This document shows positions 24,669-33,689 of a stretch of DNA of 48,357 bases, in pieces. Origin of the DNA: Aeromonas lusitana (GTDB lineage: Bacteria > Pseudomonadota > Gammaproteobacteria > Enterobacterales > Aeromonadaceae). The DNA lies in assembly GCF_002812985.1 (NCBI RefSeq), contig NZ_PGCP01000008.1, forward strand, positions 17,510 to 65,866, in the 5' to 3' direction. The notes under the pieces are model-generated. The model worked only from the letters and a program-made list of their open reading frames with translations. It did no database searches and was not told where the DNA came from. Each line of letters starts with the position of its first letter. The first letter of the stretch is position 1. The position numbers were made by a program, and so were the translations under genes.

Positions 24669-27254
24669 ATGCGGCGTTCGCTGTTAGTCTGGATTGGCCC
24701 CCTGTGCAGCCTGCTGCTGCTGGGGGCGGCATTGACCGTGTTGTATCGTCTGACCCACCTCTGGCACTGGCACGACATCCGGCTGGCCATCTGGTCCCAG
24801 CCCCTGCCACAGCTGGGGGGCGCCCTGCTGCTGACCCTGCTGAGCTACGCCTGCCTGTGCTGCTATGACCTATTGGCGGTGCGCATGGTCGGCAGACGGC
24901 TACCCTGGCAGCAGGTCGGGATGACCTCCTTTATCGCCTACACCTTCTCCAACACCCTGGGGTTTGCGCTGCTGACCGGCTCCTCGGTGCGCTATCGCAT
25001 CTACTCCTCGCTCGGGCTCGGCACGGGGGAGGTGGCCCGCGTCATCTTGTTCTGCTCCATCACCTTCTTCCTCGGCCTGCTGGCCTGGGGAGGCGGCGCC
25101 CTGCTGCTGGGGCAGGCCAGCACCCTGCTGCCCGGCTGGCCGCTCTGGGCGGACTGGCTGTTGCAAGGGGCCGGCGCCCTGGCATTGCTGGCCGTGCTCG
25201 GTTATCTGCTGTGGCCCAAGCCTGCGCTCAGTTGGCGCGGGCACGAGCTGAGCCTGCCCTCATTCAAGTTGCGCCTGCTGCAACTGCTGATCGCCCTGCT
25301 CGACTGGATGGCCGCCGCCGCCGTGCTCTATGTGCTGCTGCCAGCAGATAGCGTGCCCTATTCCGTGTTGCTCAGCGCCTTCGTGCTCTCCAGCCTGCTC
25401 GGGGTGCTGGCCCATGTGCCGGGCGGGATAGGGGTGTTCGAGGCGAGCATGAGCCTGCTGCTGGCCCAGTATCTGCCGGTAGACAAGTTGCTGGCCTCCT
25501 TGCTGCTCTATCGCTGCGCCTATTACGTGCTGCCCTTCCTCTGCGCCCTGCTGCTGTTTGCGAGCCAGGAGGCGTTGCAACAGCGGGCCCGCTGGCAGCG
25601 GCTGCAGGGGATCATGACCGCCATGCGCGAGTTCTTGCCGGCCCTCATCAGCCTGGGTACCTTCGCGGCCGGCACCCTGCTGCTCTGCTCCGGCATGATC
25701 CCGACCATGCGCGAGCGCATTGAAACCTTCTTGCAGGTGCTGCCGCTGCACCTGCTGGAGCTGTCCCATGTGCTCGGCAGCGTCAGCGGCGTGCTACTGA
25801 TCCTGCTGGCCCACAGCCTCTACCGGCGCCACGACGGGGCGTTTCGGATCACCCAGTGGCTGCTGGCGCTTGGCATGCTCTTCTCCCTGTTCAAGGGCTT
25901 TGACTGGGAATCTGCCCTGCTGCTCGGGCTCTTCCTGCTCGTCATCAGCCCCTGTCGTCCGCTGTTTTATCGCAAGGGTTCCTTGCTCCATGCCCAGTTC
26001 ACCCCGGCCTGGCTGATGTCGGTGGGGGCCGTCTTGCTGGGGGCCTTGTGGCTGCTGATGTTCTCCTATCGCCATGTGGAGTACGAACACACCCTCTGGC
26101 TCAACTTCTCACCTCACGGTCCCGGCGCCGCCTCTCGTGGCCTGCGCGCCATGGGCAGCGTGGTTGCCGTGCTGGCGGTGGTCGGGGTGGCCCAGTTGCT
26201 GGCCCCCTTGCGGGTCTTTGGCAACAAGCCGAACAAGGAGGAGCTGGCCCGGGCGCAGGCACTGGTGCTGCGCGATGGGGGTGGTCACGGCTATCTGGCT
26301 CAGCTCGGCGACAAATCCTTGCTGTTCCACTCAGGGGGGGAGGCGTTTTTAATGTACGGGGTCGAGGGCAATAGCTGGATAGTGATGGGGGATCCCATAG
26401 GGCAGGCCGCCCTCATCGAGGAGCTGCTGTGGCAGTTTCGCGAGCTGTGTGACGAGCACGACGTCAATCCGGTGTTTTATGAGGTATCAGCCCGCTATCT
26501 GCCGCTCTATCTGGATCTCGGCCTCATTCCATTCAAGCTCGGCGAGGAGGCCATCGTCGATCTGAGAGCATTCGATCTCGCCGGCAGCCGGCTGCGCAAC
26601 CTGCGCCAGAGTCATGCCAAGGGCAAACGGGAGGGACTGTCGTTCGAGGTGGTGGAGGCCAGCCAGGTTGCTGCCCTGCTGCCCGAGCTCAAGGCCATCT
26701 CGGATACCTGGCTTCGGAGCAAGCAGGGCAAGGAGAAGGGCTTCTCGGTGGGCAGCTTCGAGCCCGATTACCTGAGCCTCTGCCCGGCGGCCCTGGTGTG
26801 GCATGGCGGCAACCTGGTCGGCTTTGCCAACCTCTGGGTCAGCGACAACAGGGAGAGCCTCTCCATCGATCTGATGCGCTACAGCATGGACACGGGGGCG
26901 GCACCCATCATGGACTTCCTGTTCGTCGAGCTGCTGTTGTGGGGCAAGGGGGAGGGGTATGAGAGCTTCAACCTCGGCATGGCGCCCATGTCCGGTTTCA
27001 ACGATCACCCCTTGAGCGGTTACTGGGCCCGGCTCGGCAATACCCTGTTTACCCGGGGCAGCCGCTTCTACAACTTCCAGGGCTTGCGGCGCTACAAGGA
27101 GAAGTTCTCCCCCGACTGGGAGCCTCGTTACCTGCTCTGTACCAGCCGGTTGACGCTGCCCAAGACCCTGACCCACCTGATCTCCCTGATAAGCCGAGGC
27201 CCCCTTGGTTTGATGACGAATAGTGTGATGAAACATGTGCAGGTAAAGAAATAG
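24669..27254 (+). CDS. mprF: Bifunctional phosphatidylglycerol lysyltransferase/flippase MprF
   Basis: An 861-residue protein. An N-terminal ~500-residue part has about 14 membrane segments (flippase), and the C-terminal ~340 residues form the cytoplasmic GNAT-like synthase (HGYLAQLGDKSLLFHSGGEA, IVMGDPIGQ, FNLGMAPMSGF). It transfers an amino acid from aminoacyl-tRNA to phosphatidylglycerol and flips the product, reducing membrane negative charge and cationic-peptide binding. Whether it uses Lys or Ala cannot be read from sequence. AGGAAG precedes the ATG at 24669. Its TAG stop overlaps the GGAG of the small ORF before the VirJ-type hydrolase. Confidence 0.94.
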   Translation: MRRSLLVWIGPLCSLLLLGAALTVLYRLTHLWHWHDIRLAIWSQPLPQLGGALLLTLLSYACLCCYDLLAVRMVGRRLPWQQVGMTSFIAYTFSNTLGFALLTGSSVRYRIYSSLGLGTGEVARVILFCSITFFLGLLAWGGGALLLGQASTLLPGWPLWADWLLQGAGALALLAVLGYLLWPKPALSWRGHELSLPSFKLRLLQLLIALLDWMAAAAVLYVLLPADSVPYSVLLSAFVLSSLLGVLAHVPGGIGVFEASMSLLLAQYLPVDKLLASLLLYRCAYYVLPFLCALLLFASQEALQQRARWQRLQGIMTAMREFLPALISLGTFAAGTLLLCSGMIPTMRERIETFLQVLPLHLLELSHVLGSVSGVLLILLAHSLYRRHDGAFRITQWLLALGMLFSLFKGFDWESALLLGLFLLVISPCRPLFYRKGSLLHAQFTPAWLMSVGAVLLGALWLLMFSYRHVEYEHTLWLNFSPHGPGAASRGLRAMGSVVAVLAVVGVAQLLAPLRVFGNKPNKEELARAQALVLRDGGGHGYLAQLGDKSLLFHSGGEAFLMYGVEGNSWIVMGDPIGQAALIEELLWQFRELCDEHDVNPVFYEVSARYLPLYLDLGLIPFKLGEEAIVDLRAFDLAGSRLRNLRQSHAKGKREGLSFEVVEASQVAALLPELKAISDTWLRSKQGKEKGFSVGSFEPDYLSLCPAALVWHGGNLVGFANLWVSDNRESLSIDLMRYSMDTGAAPIMDFLFVELLLWGKGEGYESFNLGMAPMSGFNDHPLSGYWARLGNTLFTRGSRFYNFQGLRRYKEKFSPDWEPRYLLCTSRLTLPKTLTHLISLISRGPLGLMTNSVMKHVQVKK

Positions 27255-27365
27255 GAGTTGGTCATGAGCGCTGCGTCGTTACTGCCAGAGTGTTGTTTTT
27301 TACCCTTATCGATGAGCGGGCGGGCGTGCTGGTTCATCAAGATTGACGGGAGTGGGTCATGAGAG
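27254..27365 (+). repeat. Direct repeat of the translation start region between mprF and virJ
   Basis: 27254-27270 and 27349-27365 agree at 15 of 17 bases (GGAGT-GGTCATGAG), offset exactly 95 nt. Each supplies a Shine-Dalgarno and an ATG, one for the 32-residue ORF and one for virJ. Confidence 0.65.
27264..27362 (+). CDS. 32-residue ORF between mprF and virJ
   Basis: This ORF begins with ATG preceded by AGGAG at 6 nt, stronger than many genes here, and ends in a TGA that overlaps the virJ ATG (ATGA). The peptide begins MSAASLLPECCFLPLSMSGR and contains three Cys and a Trp-Phe pair. It has no clear signal or helix and no family I recognise. It may be a leader tuning virJ translation, a small protein, or a relic of a duplicated start region. 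The excellent start signal makes translation likely; function is unknown. Confidence 0.5.
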   Translation: MSAASLLPECCFLPLSMSGRACWFIKIDGSGS

Positions 27366-28069
27366 CCTGGTTATTACTGTTGTTGTGTTGTGCGTTTCCA
27401 CTCCTGGCTGCCCCCTCGTCAGTGAAAATGGATCTGGGGCTGGTGGAGCTGCCGGTGGCACAGGCCTCGTCGGCGCCCATGGTGGTGTTTATGAGCGGGG
27501 ATGGCGGCTGGGCTGCGCTCGACAAGGGGCTCAGCGCCGAGTTGCAGCGTCACGGCATGCCGGTGGTAGGCTGGAGTTCGCTCACCTATTACTGGAAGAA
27601 GAAGACGCCGGAGCAGGCCACCGCCGATCTGGTGCGGATCCTCTCGGACTACCAGTCCCGCTGGGGACGCCAGCACTGGCTGCTGGTGGGTTTCTCGTTC
27701 GGTGCCGAAATCGTGCCCTTCGTCATCAATCGCCTGCCGGATACCTATCGCAGCAGCCTGGTGGGGGCCGTGATGCTCTCCCCCTCGACGGCGTCGGATT
27801 TTGAGATCCACGTCAGCGACATGGTGGTGCACAACAAGGCCGGCAACTATCCCACCCTGCCCGAGGTCAAGGCCATCAAGACGTTGCCGCTGCTCTGTGT
27901 GCAGGGGGCGGATGACGACTCCCCGGTGCGGCTCTGCCCCCTGCTCAAGCAGCCCAACGTCACCACCCTGACCCTGCCGGGCTCCCACCATTTTGACGAT
28001 GACTATGAGACCCTGTACCGGGGCATCGCCGATCGGCTGCCCTGGACGGGGGAAGAACAGGATCACTGA
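27359..28069 (+). CDS. virJ: AcvB/VirJ family serine hydrolase (aminoacyl-phosphatidylglycerol hydrolase)
   Basis: A 236-residue periplasmic protein of the AcvB/VirJ alpha/beta-hydrolase family. Seen: a signal peptide (LLLLLCCAFPLLAAP), oxyanion-region text MVVFMSGDGGWA (41-52), nucleophile elbow GFSFGAE with S113, and late acid and base candidates near D185 and H210-H211. In Agrobacterium AcvB hydrolyses lysyl-phosphatidylglycerol made by the MprF homologue LpiA. Here the same pair is adjacent, so this gene probably removes amino acids from lipids made by MprF. It corresponds to the short VirJ-like form, not the double-length AcvB. Confidence 0.88.
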   Translation: MRAWLLLLLCCAFPLLAAPSSVKMDLGLVELPVAQASSAPMVVFMSGDGGWAALDKGLSAELQRHGMPVVGWSSLTYYWKKKTPEQATADLVRILSDYQSRWGRQHWLLVGFSFGAEIVPFVINRLPDTYRSSLVGAVMLSPSTASDFEIHVSDMVVHNKAGNYPTLPEVKAIKTLPLLCVQGADDDSPVRLCPLLKQPNVTTLTLPGSHHFDDDYETLYRGIADRLPWTGEEQDH

Positions 28070-28132
28070 GACTGCCGGGATCGTCTGGCCGGAGAGGTGG
28101 GTCGAACGGATTATTTTAGTTATGAGTTGAAT

Positions 28133-28166
28133 AAAACAACGCCAGTCAATTTACTGGCGTTGTTTT
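28133..28166. terminator. Bidirectional terminator between virJ and the binding-protein gene
   Basis: AAAACAACGCCAGT-CAATTT-ACTGGCGTTGTTTT, a 14-bp perfect stem with U-runs on both strands. Confidence 0.9.
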
Positions 28167-28204
28167 ATTCTGTGGTGCGTCTTTTTATAGCGACTCAACC
28201 GGCC

Positions 28205-28975
28205 TTAGAGCAGGTCTTCCAGCTGATACTTCTTGAGCAATTGATCGAAGGTGCCATCGGCTTTGACGCTGTCGATGGCGGCATCGAACTGGCCCTTGAG
28301 CCTGGCGTCGTTCTTGCGAAGCGCCACCGCGACCCCTTCACCCAGGATCTTGTCCTGGGTACCGTTGAACTGGGGGCCGACGAAGGCGAACTGCTTGCCC
28401 ATCTCCTTGTCGAGGAAGCCCACCTTCAGCTGCACCATGTTGCCGAAGGTGTAATCGGCGCGGCCGGATTGCAGATCCAGCATGGGGGACTGGGCGTTGA
28501 CGTAGCGCTTGATCTTGGCCACTTCCCCGTAACGGGCGGTGATGAAGTTGTCCTGGGGCGTCCCCTCCTGCACGGCGATCACCTTGCCCTTGAAGTGCGC
28601 CTGGTCGTCGGCGAAGGTGGCGGCCTTGTCGCTGCGCCCCACGAAGCGGTTTTGCATCATGTAATAGACCTGGCTGAAGTCCACCTTCTGGCGCCGCTCG
28701 TCGGTGATGTTCATGGAGGACATGATGGCGTCGTACTTGCGCACCTGCAGGCCCGGCAGCAGGGCATCCCAGGGCTGGTTGATCACCTCGCACTCGGTCT
28801 TCATGGCCGCGCACAGGGCGTAGGCCAGCTCGACCTCGAAGCCGCCGAGCTTGCCGCTGCTATCGACCATCTCGAAGGGGGGATAGGTGGCGTCGGTGGC
28901 GATCACCAGGGGTTTGGCGGCGGCTTGTCCGGCGGTGGCCAGGGCCACCAGCATCATGGCTGTGTTGAGTTTCAT
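28205..28975 (-). CDS. Periplasmic amino-acid-binding protein of an ABC transporter
   Basis: A 256-residue solute-binding protein of the His/Lys/Arg/ornithine family 3. Seen: a signal peptide ending in QAAAKP, then PLVIATDATYPPFEMVDSSG, GFEVELAYALCAAM and QPWDALLPGLQVRKYDAIMSSMNIT. A basic amino acid is the likeliest ligand. The ATG at 28975 has AAGGGA spaced 6 nt; a start 6 nt upstream is possible. No permease or ATPase is adjacent, so it must work with a system encoded elsewhere or act as an orphan receptor. Confidence 0.88.
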   Translation of the reverse strand: MKLNTAMMLVALATAGQAAAKPLVIATDATYPPFEMVDSSGKLGGFEVELAYALCAAMKTECEVINQPWDALLPGLQVRKYDAIMSSMNITDERRQKVDFSQVYYMMQNRFVGRSDKAATFADDQAHFKGKVIAVQEGTPQDNFITARYGEVAKIKRYVNAQSPMLDLQSGRADYTFGNMVQLKVGFLDKEMGKQFAFVGPQFNGTQDKILGEGVAVALRKNDARLKGQFDAAIDSVKADGTFDQLLKKYQLEDLL

Positions 28976-29036
28976 GGTCATTCCCTTGCAGTTGTACGTC
29001 TGTGGCGTCATGCCGATGGTCTTGAATGTACCGGCC

Positions 29037-29852
29037 TTAGGGGCCGACGGGTATCTTGCGATGGTTGAGTGCCGGCAGCTGGCTGCGCACCTTGCGCTGG
29101 GCGGCCAGATCCAGGGTGGCGATGGCCATGCCCTGACCCTCTTCCACCCGGGCCAGCACCCGGCCCCAGGGATCGATGATCATGCTGTGGCCGAAGGTGC
29201 GGCGGCCGCCCGGATGGTGTCCCCCCTGGGCGGAGGCCAGCACGAACGCCAGGTTCTCCACCGCCCGGGCCCGCAGCAGCAGCTCCCAATGGGCCAGGCC
29301 CGTGGTATAGGTGAAGGCGGCGGGCAGGGCGATAACGTCGGGGGCAGGCTCAAGTCGAAACAGCTCGGGGAAGCGCAAATCGTAACAGATCCCCATACGC
29401 AGCAGGCCCCAGGGCAGGGGATGGCTCACCACCTGCCGGCCCGGGCTCATGGTCGCGGCCTCGTCGTATTGCTCGCTGTCGGTGCAAAAGCCGAACAGGT
29501 GCAACTTGTCATAGCGGCTGGCGAGTGCCCCTTGCGGGTCGATCAGCAGGCTGCTGTTGTGCATCTTGCCGGGCTCTTCGCTTGCCAGCGGCAATGTGCC
29601 GGCCAGGATCCAGAGTCCGAGCTCCCGCGCCAAGCCTTGCGCCCATGCGAGCAGGGGATGCGCTTCCACGGGGGCGGCCAGGGCGACCCGCGCCCGCTCA
29701 TCGACCGGCATCAGATAAAAATACTCGGGCAACTGGGCGAACTCGGCCCCCTCGGCTGCGGCCTGGCGCAGCAGCGACTCGGCCTGAGCCAGGTTGTGGT
29801 CAAGGTCATCCCCCGACACCATCTGCAAGACGGCAACGCGCACGCTATCCAT
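29037..29852 (-). CDS. Carbon-nitrogen hydrolase, Nit1-type (deaminated glutathione amidase)
   Basis: A 271-residue nitrilase-superfamily enzyme. Catalytic triad: E43 (LPEYF), K116 (YDKLHLF) and C156 (GICYDLRFPEL). The text AHWELLLRARAVENLAFVLASAQ and the ending LPALNHRK resemble human Nit1/YbeM more than the omega-amidase Nit2/YafV. Nit1 repairs deaminated glutathione, a side product of transaminases. The Shine-Dalgarno AGGAGG overlaps the TAG stop of the YbdL-type transaminase gene upstream, 8 bp away, so they form an operon and probably act together. Omega-amidase in methionine salvage is the main alternative. Confidence 0.82.
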   Translation of the reverse strand: MDSVRVAVLQMVSGDDLDHNLAQAESLLRQAAAEGAEFAQLPEYFYLMPVDERARVALAAPVEAHPLLAWAQGLARELGLWILAGTLPLASEEPGKMHNSSLLIDPQGALASRYDKLHLFGFCTDSEQYDEAATMSPGRQVVSHPLPWGLLRMGICYDLRFPELFRLEPAPDVIALPAAFTYTTGLAHWELLLRARAVENLAFVLASAQGGHHPGGRRTFGHSMIIDPWGRVLARVEEGQGMAIATLDLAAQRKVRSQLPALNHRKIPVGP

Positions 29853-29860
29853 GGTGCCTC

Positions 29861-31012
29861 CTAGACGCCGCACAGGCGCTCGGCGCCCGCCAGCAGGGTG
29901 TCGTCATCTTTGGAGAAGGAGAGACGAATGACCCGCTGATCCGTGGCGTCGTGATAGAAGGCGGAGACGGGAATGGTGGCGACCCCGTGATCGCGAATGA
30001 GCCGCTGCACGAACAGGCTGTCCGCCTCGTCGCTGATGCGCTCGTAGCTGGCCAGCATGAAGAAGCTGCCTGCCGAGGGCAGAAGCGTGAAGCGCGAATC
30101 GGCCAGGGCCGAAACCAGCAGATCCCGCTTGCGCTGATAGAAGGCGGCCAGCCCCTGATAGTGGGCGGGTTGCTGCAACAGGTGGGCGAAACCGTACTGC
30201 ATGGGGGTATCGGCGGCAAACATGGCGAACTGGTGAACCTTGCGGATCTCCTCCATCAGGGGGCGGGGCGCGACGCAGTAACCCACGCGCCAGCCGGTGA
30301 CATGGAAGGTCTTGCCGAAGGAGAAGACGGCGACGGAGCGTTCCACCAGCTCCGGGTAGCGGATGACGCTCTGGTGCAGGGCGCCGTCGAACACCACGTG
30401 CTCATACACCTCGTCCGAGAGGATGACGATGTCGGTGCCGCGCACCAAGAGGGCCAGGCGCTCCTGATCCCCCGCCTGCCAGACGGTGCCGGTCGGGTTG
30501 TGGGGGGTGTTGAGCACTATCATGCGGGTGCGGGGCGTGATGCGGGCGGCGACTTCGTCCCAGGGAATGGCAAAGCTCGGCGCCTTGAGGGCGATAACCA
30601 CTGGGGTGGCCCCTTGCAGCTGGATCATGGGGCGATAGCTGTCAAACGCCGGCTCGAACATGATCACCTCGTCGCCGGGATGGACCAGGGCCGTGATGGC
30701 GCAGAACAGCGCCTCGCTGGCGCTGGCGGTGATGGTGATCTCCTCGCCGGCATCATAGTGGTGGCCATAGCTGGTGGCTATCTTGGTCGCCAGCTGCTCG
30801 CGCAGTTCGGGCAGCCCGGTCATGGGGGCGTACTGGTTCTCCCCGGCCAGCATGGCCTCATGGGTAACCCGGATGAGATCAGGGGCGCAAGGGAAGCTCG
30901 GGGCCCCTTGGGAGAGGTTGATGCTGGGGTGACGGGCAGCCAGATCCCCGATGACGCTGAAGATGGTGGTGCCCACCTGGGGCAGTTTGCTGACAATGCG
31001 GGGGGAGGACAT
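29861..31012 (-). CDS. ybdL: PLP-dependent aminotransferase, YbdL (methionine/glutamine transaminase) type
   Basis: A 383-residue class I aminotransferase. Seen: INLSQGAPSF, ENQYAPMTGLPELREQLA, VLNTPHNPTGTVWQ, SDEVYEHVVF and the PLP lysine K234 in FGKTFHVTGWRVGYC. The best match I recall is E. coli YbdL, a methionine-preferring transaminase related to glutamine transaminase K. Operon with the Nit1-type amidase suggests a transaminase-amidase pair. A LysR-type regulator is divergent, 114 bp away, and may control both. Confidence 0.9.
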   Translation of the reverse strand: MSSPRIVSKLPQVGTTIFSVIGDLAARHPSINLSQGAPSFPCAPDLIRVTHEAMLAGENQYAPMTGLPELREQLATKIATSYGHHYDAGEEITITASASEALFCAITALVHPGDEVIMFEPAFDSYRPMIQLQGATPVVIALKAPSFAIPWDEVAARITPRTRMIVLNTPHNPTGTVWQAGDQERLALLVRGTDIVILSDEVYEHVVFDGALHQSVIRYPELVERSVAVFSFGKTFHVTGWRVGYCVAPRPLMEEIRKVHQFAMFAADTPMQYGFAHLLQQPAHYQGLAAFYQRKRDLLVSALADSRFTLLPSAGSFFMLASYERISDEADSLFVQRLIRDHGVATIPVSAFYHDATDQRVIRLSFSKDDDTLLAGAERLCGV

Positions 31013-31126
31013 GAGGCCATCACCGATGTGTGTGGAAGATGTCCCTTTTTAGCCTCGTGGCCCCTTGCCGGACAACGGATTATTCGGCATGTTATGCATG
31101 AGTTTTTCTCAAGTGTTGAGGTTTGC

Positions 31127-32017
31127 ATGCTGATGAGTCCGCCCCGTAGCCACTTGCCCCTGTATGGCTTGCAGGTATTCGAGTGCGCCGCCCGCCACCT
31201 GAGTTTCACCCTGGCGGCGGACGAGCTGTGCGTGAGCCAGGGGGCGGTGAGCAAGCAGATAGCCCAGCTGGAGGAGCGGCTCGGCCATTTGCTGTTCGTG
31301 CGCGGCACCCGTTGCCTGAGCCTGACCCCGGCCGCCGAGCGCTTGCTGCCCTTCATTGGGGAGGGGCTGGCACGCATGGGGGAGGGGGTGAGCGCCCTGC
31401 AAGCCTTGCCCCATGAGCAGGCCATCAGCATCAAGGTGCCCTCCTGCGCCAGCCGCTGGCTGCTGCGGCGGCTGCAAGCGTTCGACGGGGAGGCGGTCGA
31501 GGTGCGTGGCAGTCACAGTCACGGTATCGATTTTTCCCGCGAATCGTTCGATCTCGCCATCGTCTATCAAGCTACTCAGGCCAGATACCCGGGCAGTCAG
31601 CCGCTGTTTCGCGAGCGCCTGACTCCCGTCTGCACCCCGGCCTTCGCGGCCAAGCATCGCTTGTTCGAGCGCTCCCTCGAGGAGCTGCCCCTGTTGCCCC
31701 TGCTCCATGCCAGCGCGGATCGGCGGGACTGGCGCAACTGGTTTGCCGCCTTTATCAACACACCATGGCAGCCCCAGGGGGGCCAGCTATTCGATACCCT
31801 GGACTTGGCGATGAACGCGGCCCTGCAGGGCTTTGGCCTCTCCCTCGGCGATCCCACGATCGTGGCGGAGGAGCTGGAGAGCGGCGCTCTGGTGGCGCCC
31901 TTTGCCCCTGTGCTCAGCACGGATCACGAATATGCTCTGCTCGCCCGCCCCGACAGCCAGCGCTCCGGCGTGGCTCAGATCTATCACTGGTTGCTGGGCA
32001 GCCAGCCATCTGGTTGA
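31127..32017 (+). CDS. LysR-family transcriptional regulator, GcvA-like
   Basis: A 296-residue regulator. The N-terminal winged helix-turn-helix (HLPLYGLQVFECAARHLSFT, then AADELCVSQGAVSKQIAQLE) resembles GcvA/AmpR-type LysR proteins, followed by a periplasmic-binding-like effector domain (QAISIKVPSCASRWLLRRL). The ATG at 31127 has GAGG at 5 nt; an ATG two codons later is possible. Being divergent from ybdL suggests it regulates the transaminase-amidase operon. A much longer open frame continues upstream, but it is antisense to those genes and not credible. Confidence 0.88.
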   Translation: MLMSPPRSHLPLYGLQVFECAARHLSFTLAADELCVSQGAVSKQIAQLEERLGHLLFVRGTRCLSLTPAAERLLPFIGEGLARMGEGVSALQALPHEQAISIKVPSCASRWLLRRLQAFDGEAVEVRGSHSHGIDFSRESFDLAIVYQATQARYPGSQPLFRERLTPVCTPAFAAKHRLFERSLEELPLLPLLHASADRRDWRNWFAAFINTPWQPQGGQLFDTLDLAMNAALQGFGLSLGDPTIVAEELESGALVAPFAPVLSTDHEYALLARPDSQRSGVAQIYHWLLGSQPSG

Positions 32018-32369
32018 CGAATTCCTTCTCCTTACCTCTACCTTTACCTCCGAGGCGGGGAGCCTGTTGGCAGCAAGCACGCTGCCATCTCTAATCGGCA
32101 GCGTACGGATGATGTCGCTTTATTCCCTGCGGATATTGCCGGAACGGCTGTCGGTTACCAGGTCCGCAGGGGGTCGTTCTCTGGGCAGAGACGCTGCAAA
32201 ACTTGCACAAATTGGAAAGAGTCTGAGCTCTGAAGGGGCTATCGGACGTGTCGCTGCTGATGATGCTATGGCGCAGGAAGCGAGATGGGGACTGGGTATT
32301 CAGTGGCCAAATGGCTCGGGAAAATGACAACGGGGGAGCACTGCTCCCCCGTTTTACTGGGCGGCGCTC
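32018..32369. other. Stretch between LysR and brnQ without a gene
   Basis: Lower coding quality than its surroundings; frames of up to ~80 codons show no family likeness. It ends in the hairpin at 32331. I see no RNA gene or repeat. Confidence 0.4.
32331..32355. terminator. Hairpin terminator between LysR and brnQ
   Basis: CGGGGGAGCACTGCTCCCCC (a near-perfect palindrome) followed by GTTTTA on the plus strand. It sits between convergent genes and suits the plus-strand gene best. Confidence 0.7.
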
Positions 32370-33689
32370 TTACTGGTAGACCGTCACAGACTCGCGGCCG
32401 AGCAGCCTGTCGTAGATGGCGGCCAGCATCAGCCCCAGCAGGGAGGGCAGCAACCAGGCGAGGCCTTGATCCGCCAGCGGCAGATGCAGGCTCCACTCGG
32501 GCAGCATACCTGCCAGTGCCGAACCCTTGATGCCATCGATCACCCCAAACAGCAGGCTGATCAGCATGGTCGGGATCACGACGCGGGACGCATTGTTCCA
32601 CCAGCGCAGGGTGAAGCTCAGCAGCACCAGCACGATGCAGGGAGGGTAGATGGCCGTCAGCACCGGGATGGAGAGCTGGATCAGGTGGCTCAGCCCCAGG
32701 TTGGAGACCAGGGTGGAGAAGCCCCCCAGCACGAACACCAGGGTGCGATAGGAGAACGGCAGGTGACGAGAGAAAAACTCCGCGCAGGCGCAGGTCAGGC
32801 CAACGGCGGTGACCATGCAGGCGATGAAGATCAGCAGGGCCAGGAAGGCGCTACCCATGCCCCCGAAGGTGTGCTGTACATAGGCATGCAGGATCTCGGC
32901 GCCATTCTGGGCATTGGGCACCAGCTCGCCACTGCTGGCGCCAAGCTTGAACAGGCCCAGGTAGACCAGGGTCAGGCCCACGCCGGCGATGAGGCCGGCC
33001 AGTATGGTGTAGCGGGTCAGCAAGCCAGCGTTATCGACGCCCCGCGAGCGGGCCGCGTTGACGATGACGATGCCAAACACCATGGCACCCAGGGTATCCA
33101 TGGTCAGGTAACCGTTGACGAAACCGTTGGAGAAGGGGAGCTGCTGATAGGCCTCGGTGGCGGGGATGGCGCCGCCGGCGGGCCAGAGCAGGGCGGCGAG
33201 GCCGAGCACAGACAGGGCCAGGATCTTCATCGGTGCCAGCACATGGCCGACCGTGTCCAGCAGCCGTCCCGGGTAGAGGGAGATGCCGATCACCAGGGAG
33301 AAGTAGACGACGCTGTAGACAAGCAGCGGGGTCGCATCGCTACCAAAGAAGGGAGCAAGCCCCACTTCATAGGAGACGGTGGCGGTGCGCGGCGTGGCAA
33401 ACAGCGGGCCGACGGCCAGATAGCAGACGGTGGCGAGCAGCACGCCGGCGCGTTTGCCGATGGGCAGGCTCAGGGCATCTATGCCGCCGCCGACCCGCGC
33501 CAGCGCGATCACGGTCAAGACGGGCAGCCCGACCGCCGTCAGCAAAAAGCCCAGCGCGGCGGTCCAGACCTGTTCACCGGCCTGCAAGCCGACCATGGGG
33601 GGGAAGATGATGTTGCCTGCGCCGACAAAGAGCGCAAAAGTCATAAAACCCAAAGCGACGATATCTTTGGGTGCTAATTGTTGTTTCAT
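32370..33689 (-). CDS. brnQ: Branched-chain amino acid:cation symporter BrnQ
   Basis: A 439-residue carrier for leucine, isoleucine and valine with about 12 membrane segments. Seen: N-terminus [23 protein letters not shown] and GLQAGEQVW, then [19 protein letters not shown], all typical of the family. The start MKQQLAPKD is preceded by a 270-bp AT-rich leader carrying the palindrome GGATAATTATCC (33754-33765). Leucine/Lrp control is likely by analogy but not seen. Confidence 0.95.
   Translation of the reverse strand: MKQQLAPKDIVALGFMTFALFVGAGNIIFPPMVGLQAGEQVWTAALGFLLTAVGLPVLTVIALARVGGGIDALSLPIGKRAGVLLATVCYLAVGPLFATPRTATVSYEVGLAPFFGSDATPLLVYSVVYFSLVIGISLYPGRLLDTVGHVLAPMKILALSVLGLAALLWPAGGAIPATEAYQQLPFSNGFVNGYLTMDTLGAMVFGIVIVNAARSRGVDNAGLLTRYTILAGLIAGVGLTLVYLGLFKLGASSGELVPNAQNGAEILHAYVQHTFGGMGSAFLALLIFIACMVTAVGLTCACAEFFSRHLPFSYRTLVFVLGGFSTLVSNLGLSHLIQLSIPVLTAIYPPCIVLVLLSFTLRWWNNASRVVIPTMLISLLFGVIDGIKGSALAGMLPEWSLHLPLADQGLAWLLPSLLGLMLAAIYDRLLGRESVTVYQ

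Noticed and set aside
29525..32017. An open frame of 830 codons on the plus strand
   Set aside because: Only the last 296 codons are a LysR regulator; the rest is antisense to the amidase and transaminase genes and has the composition of a GC-rich shadow frame.
32091..32330. A 79-codon minus-strand frame after the LysR gene
   Set aside because: No Shine-Dalgarno, no recognisable domain, and composition unlike the neighbouring genes.
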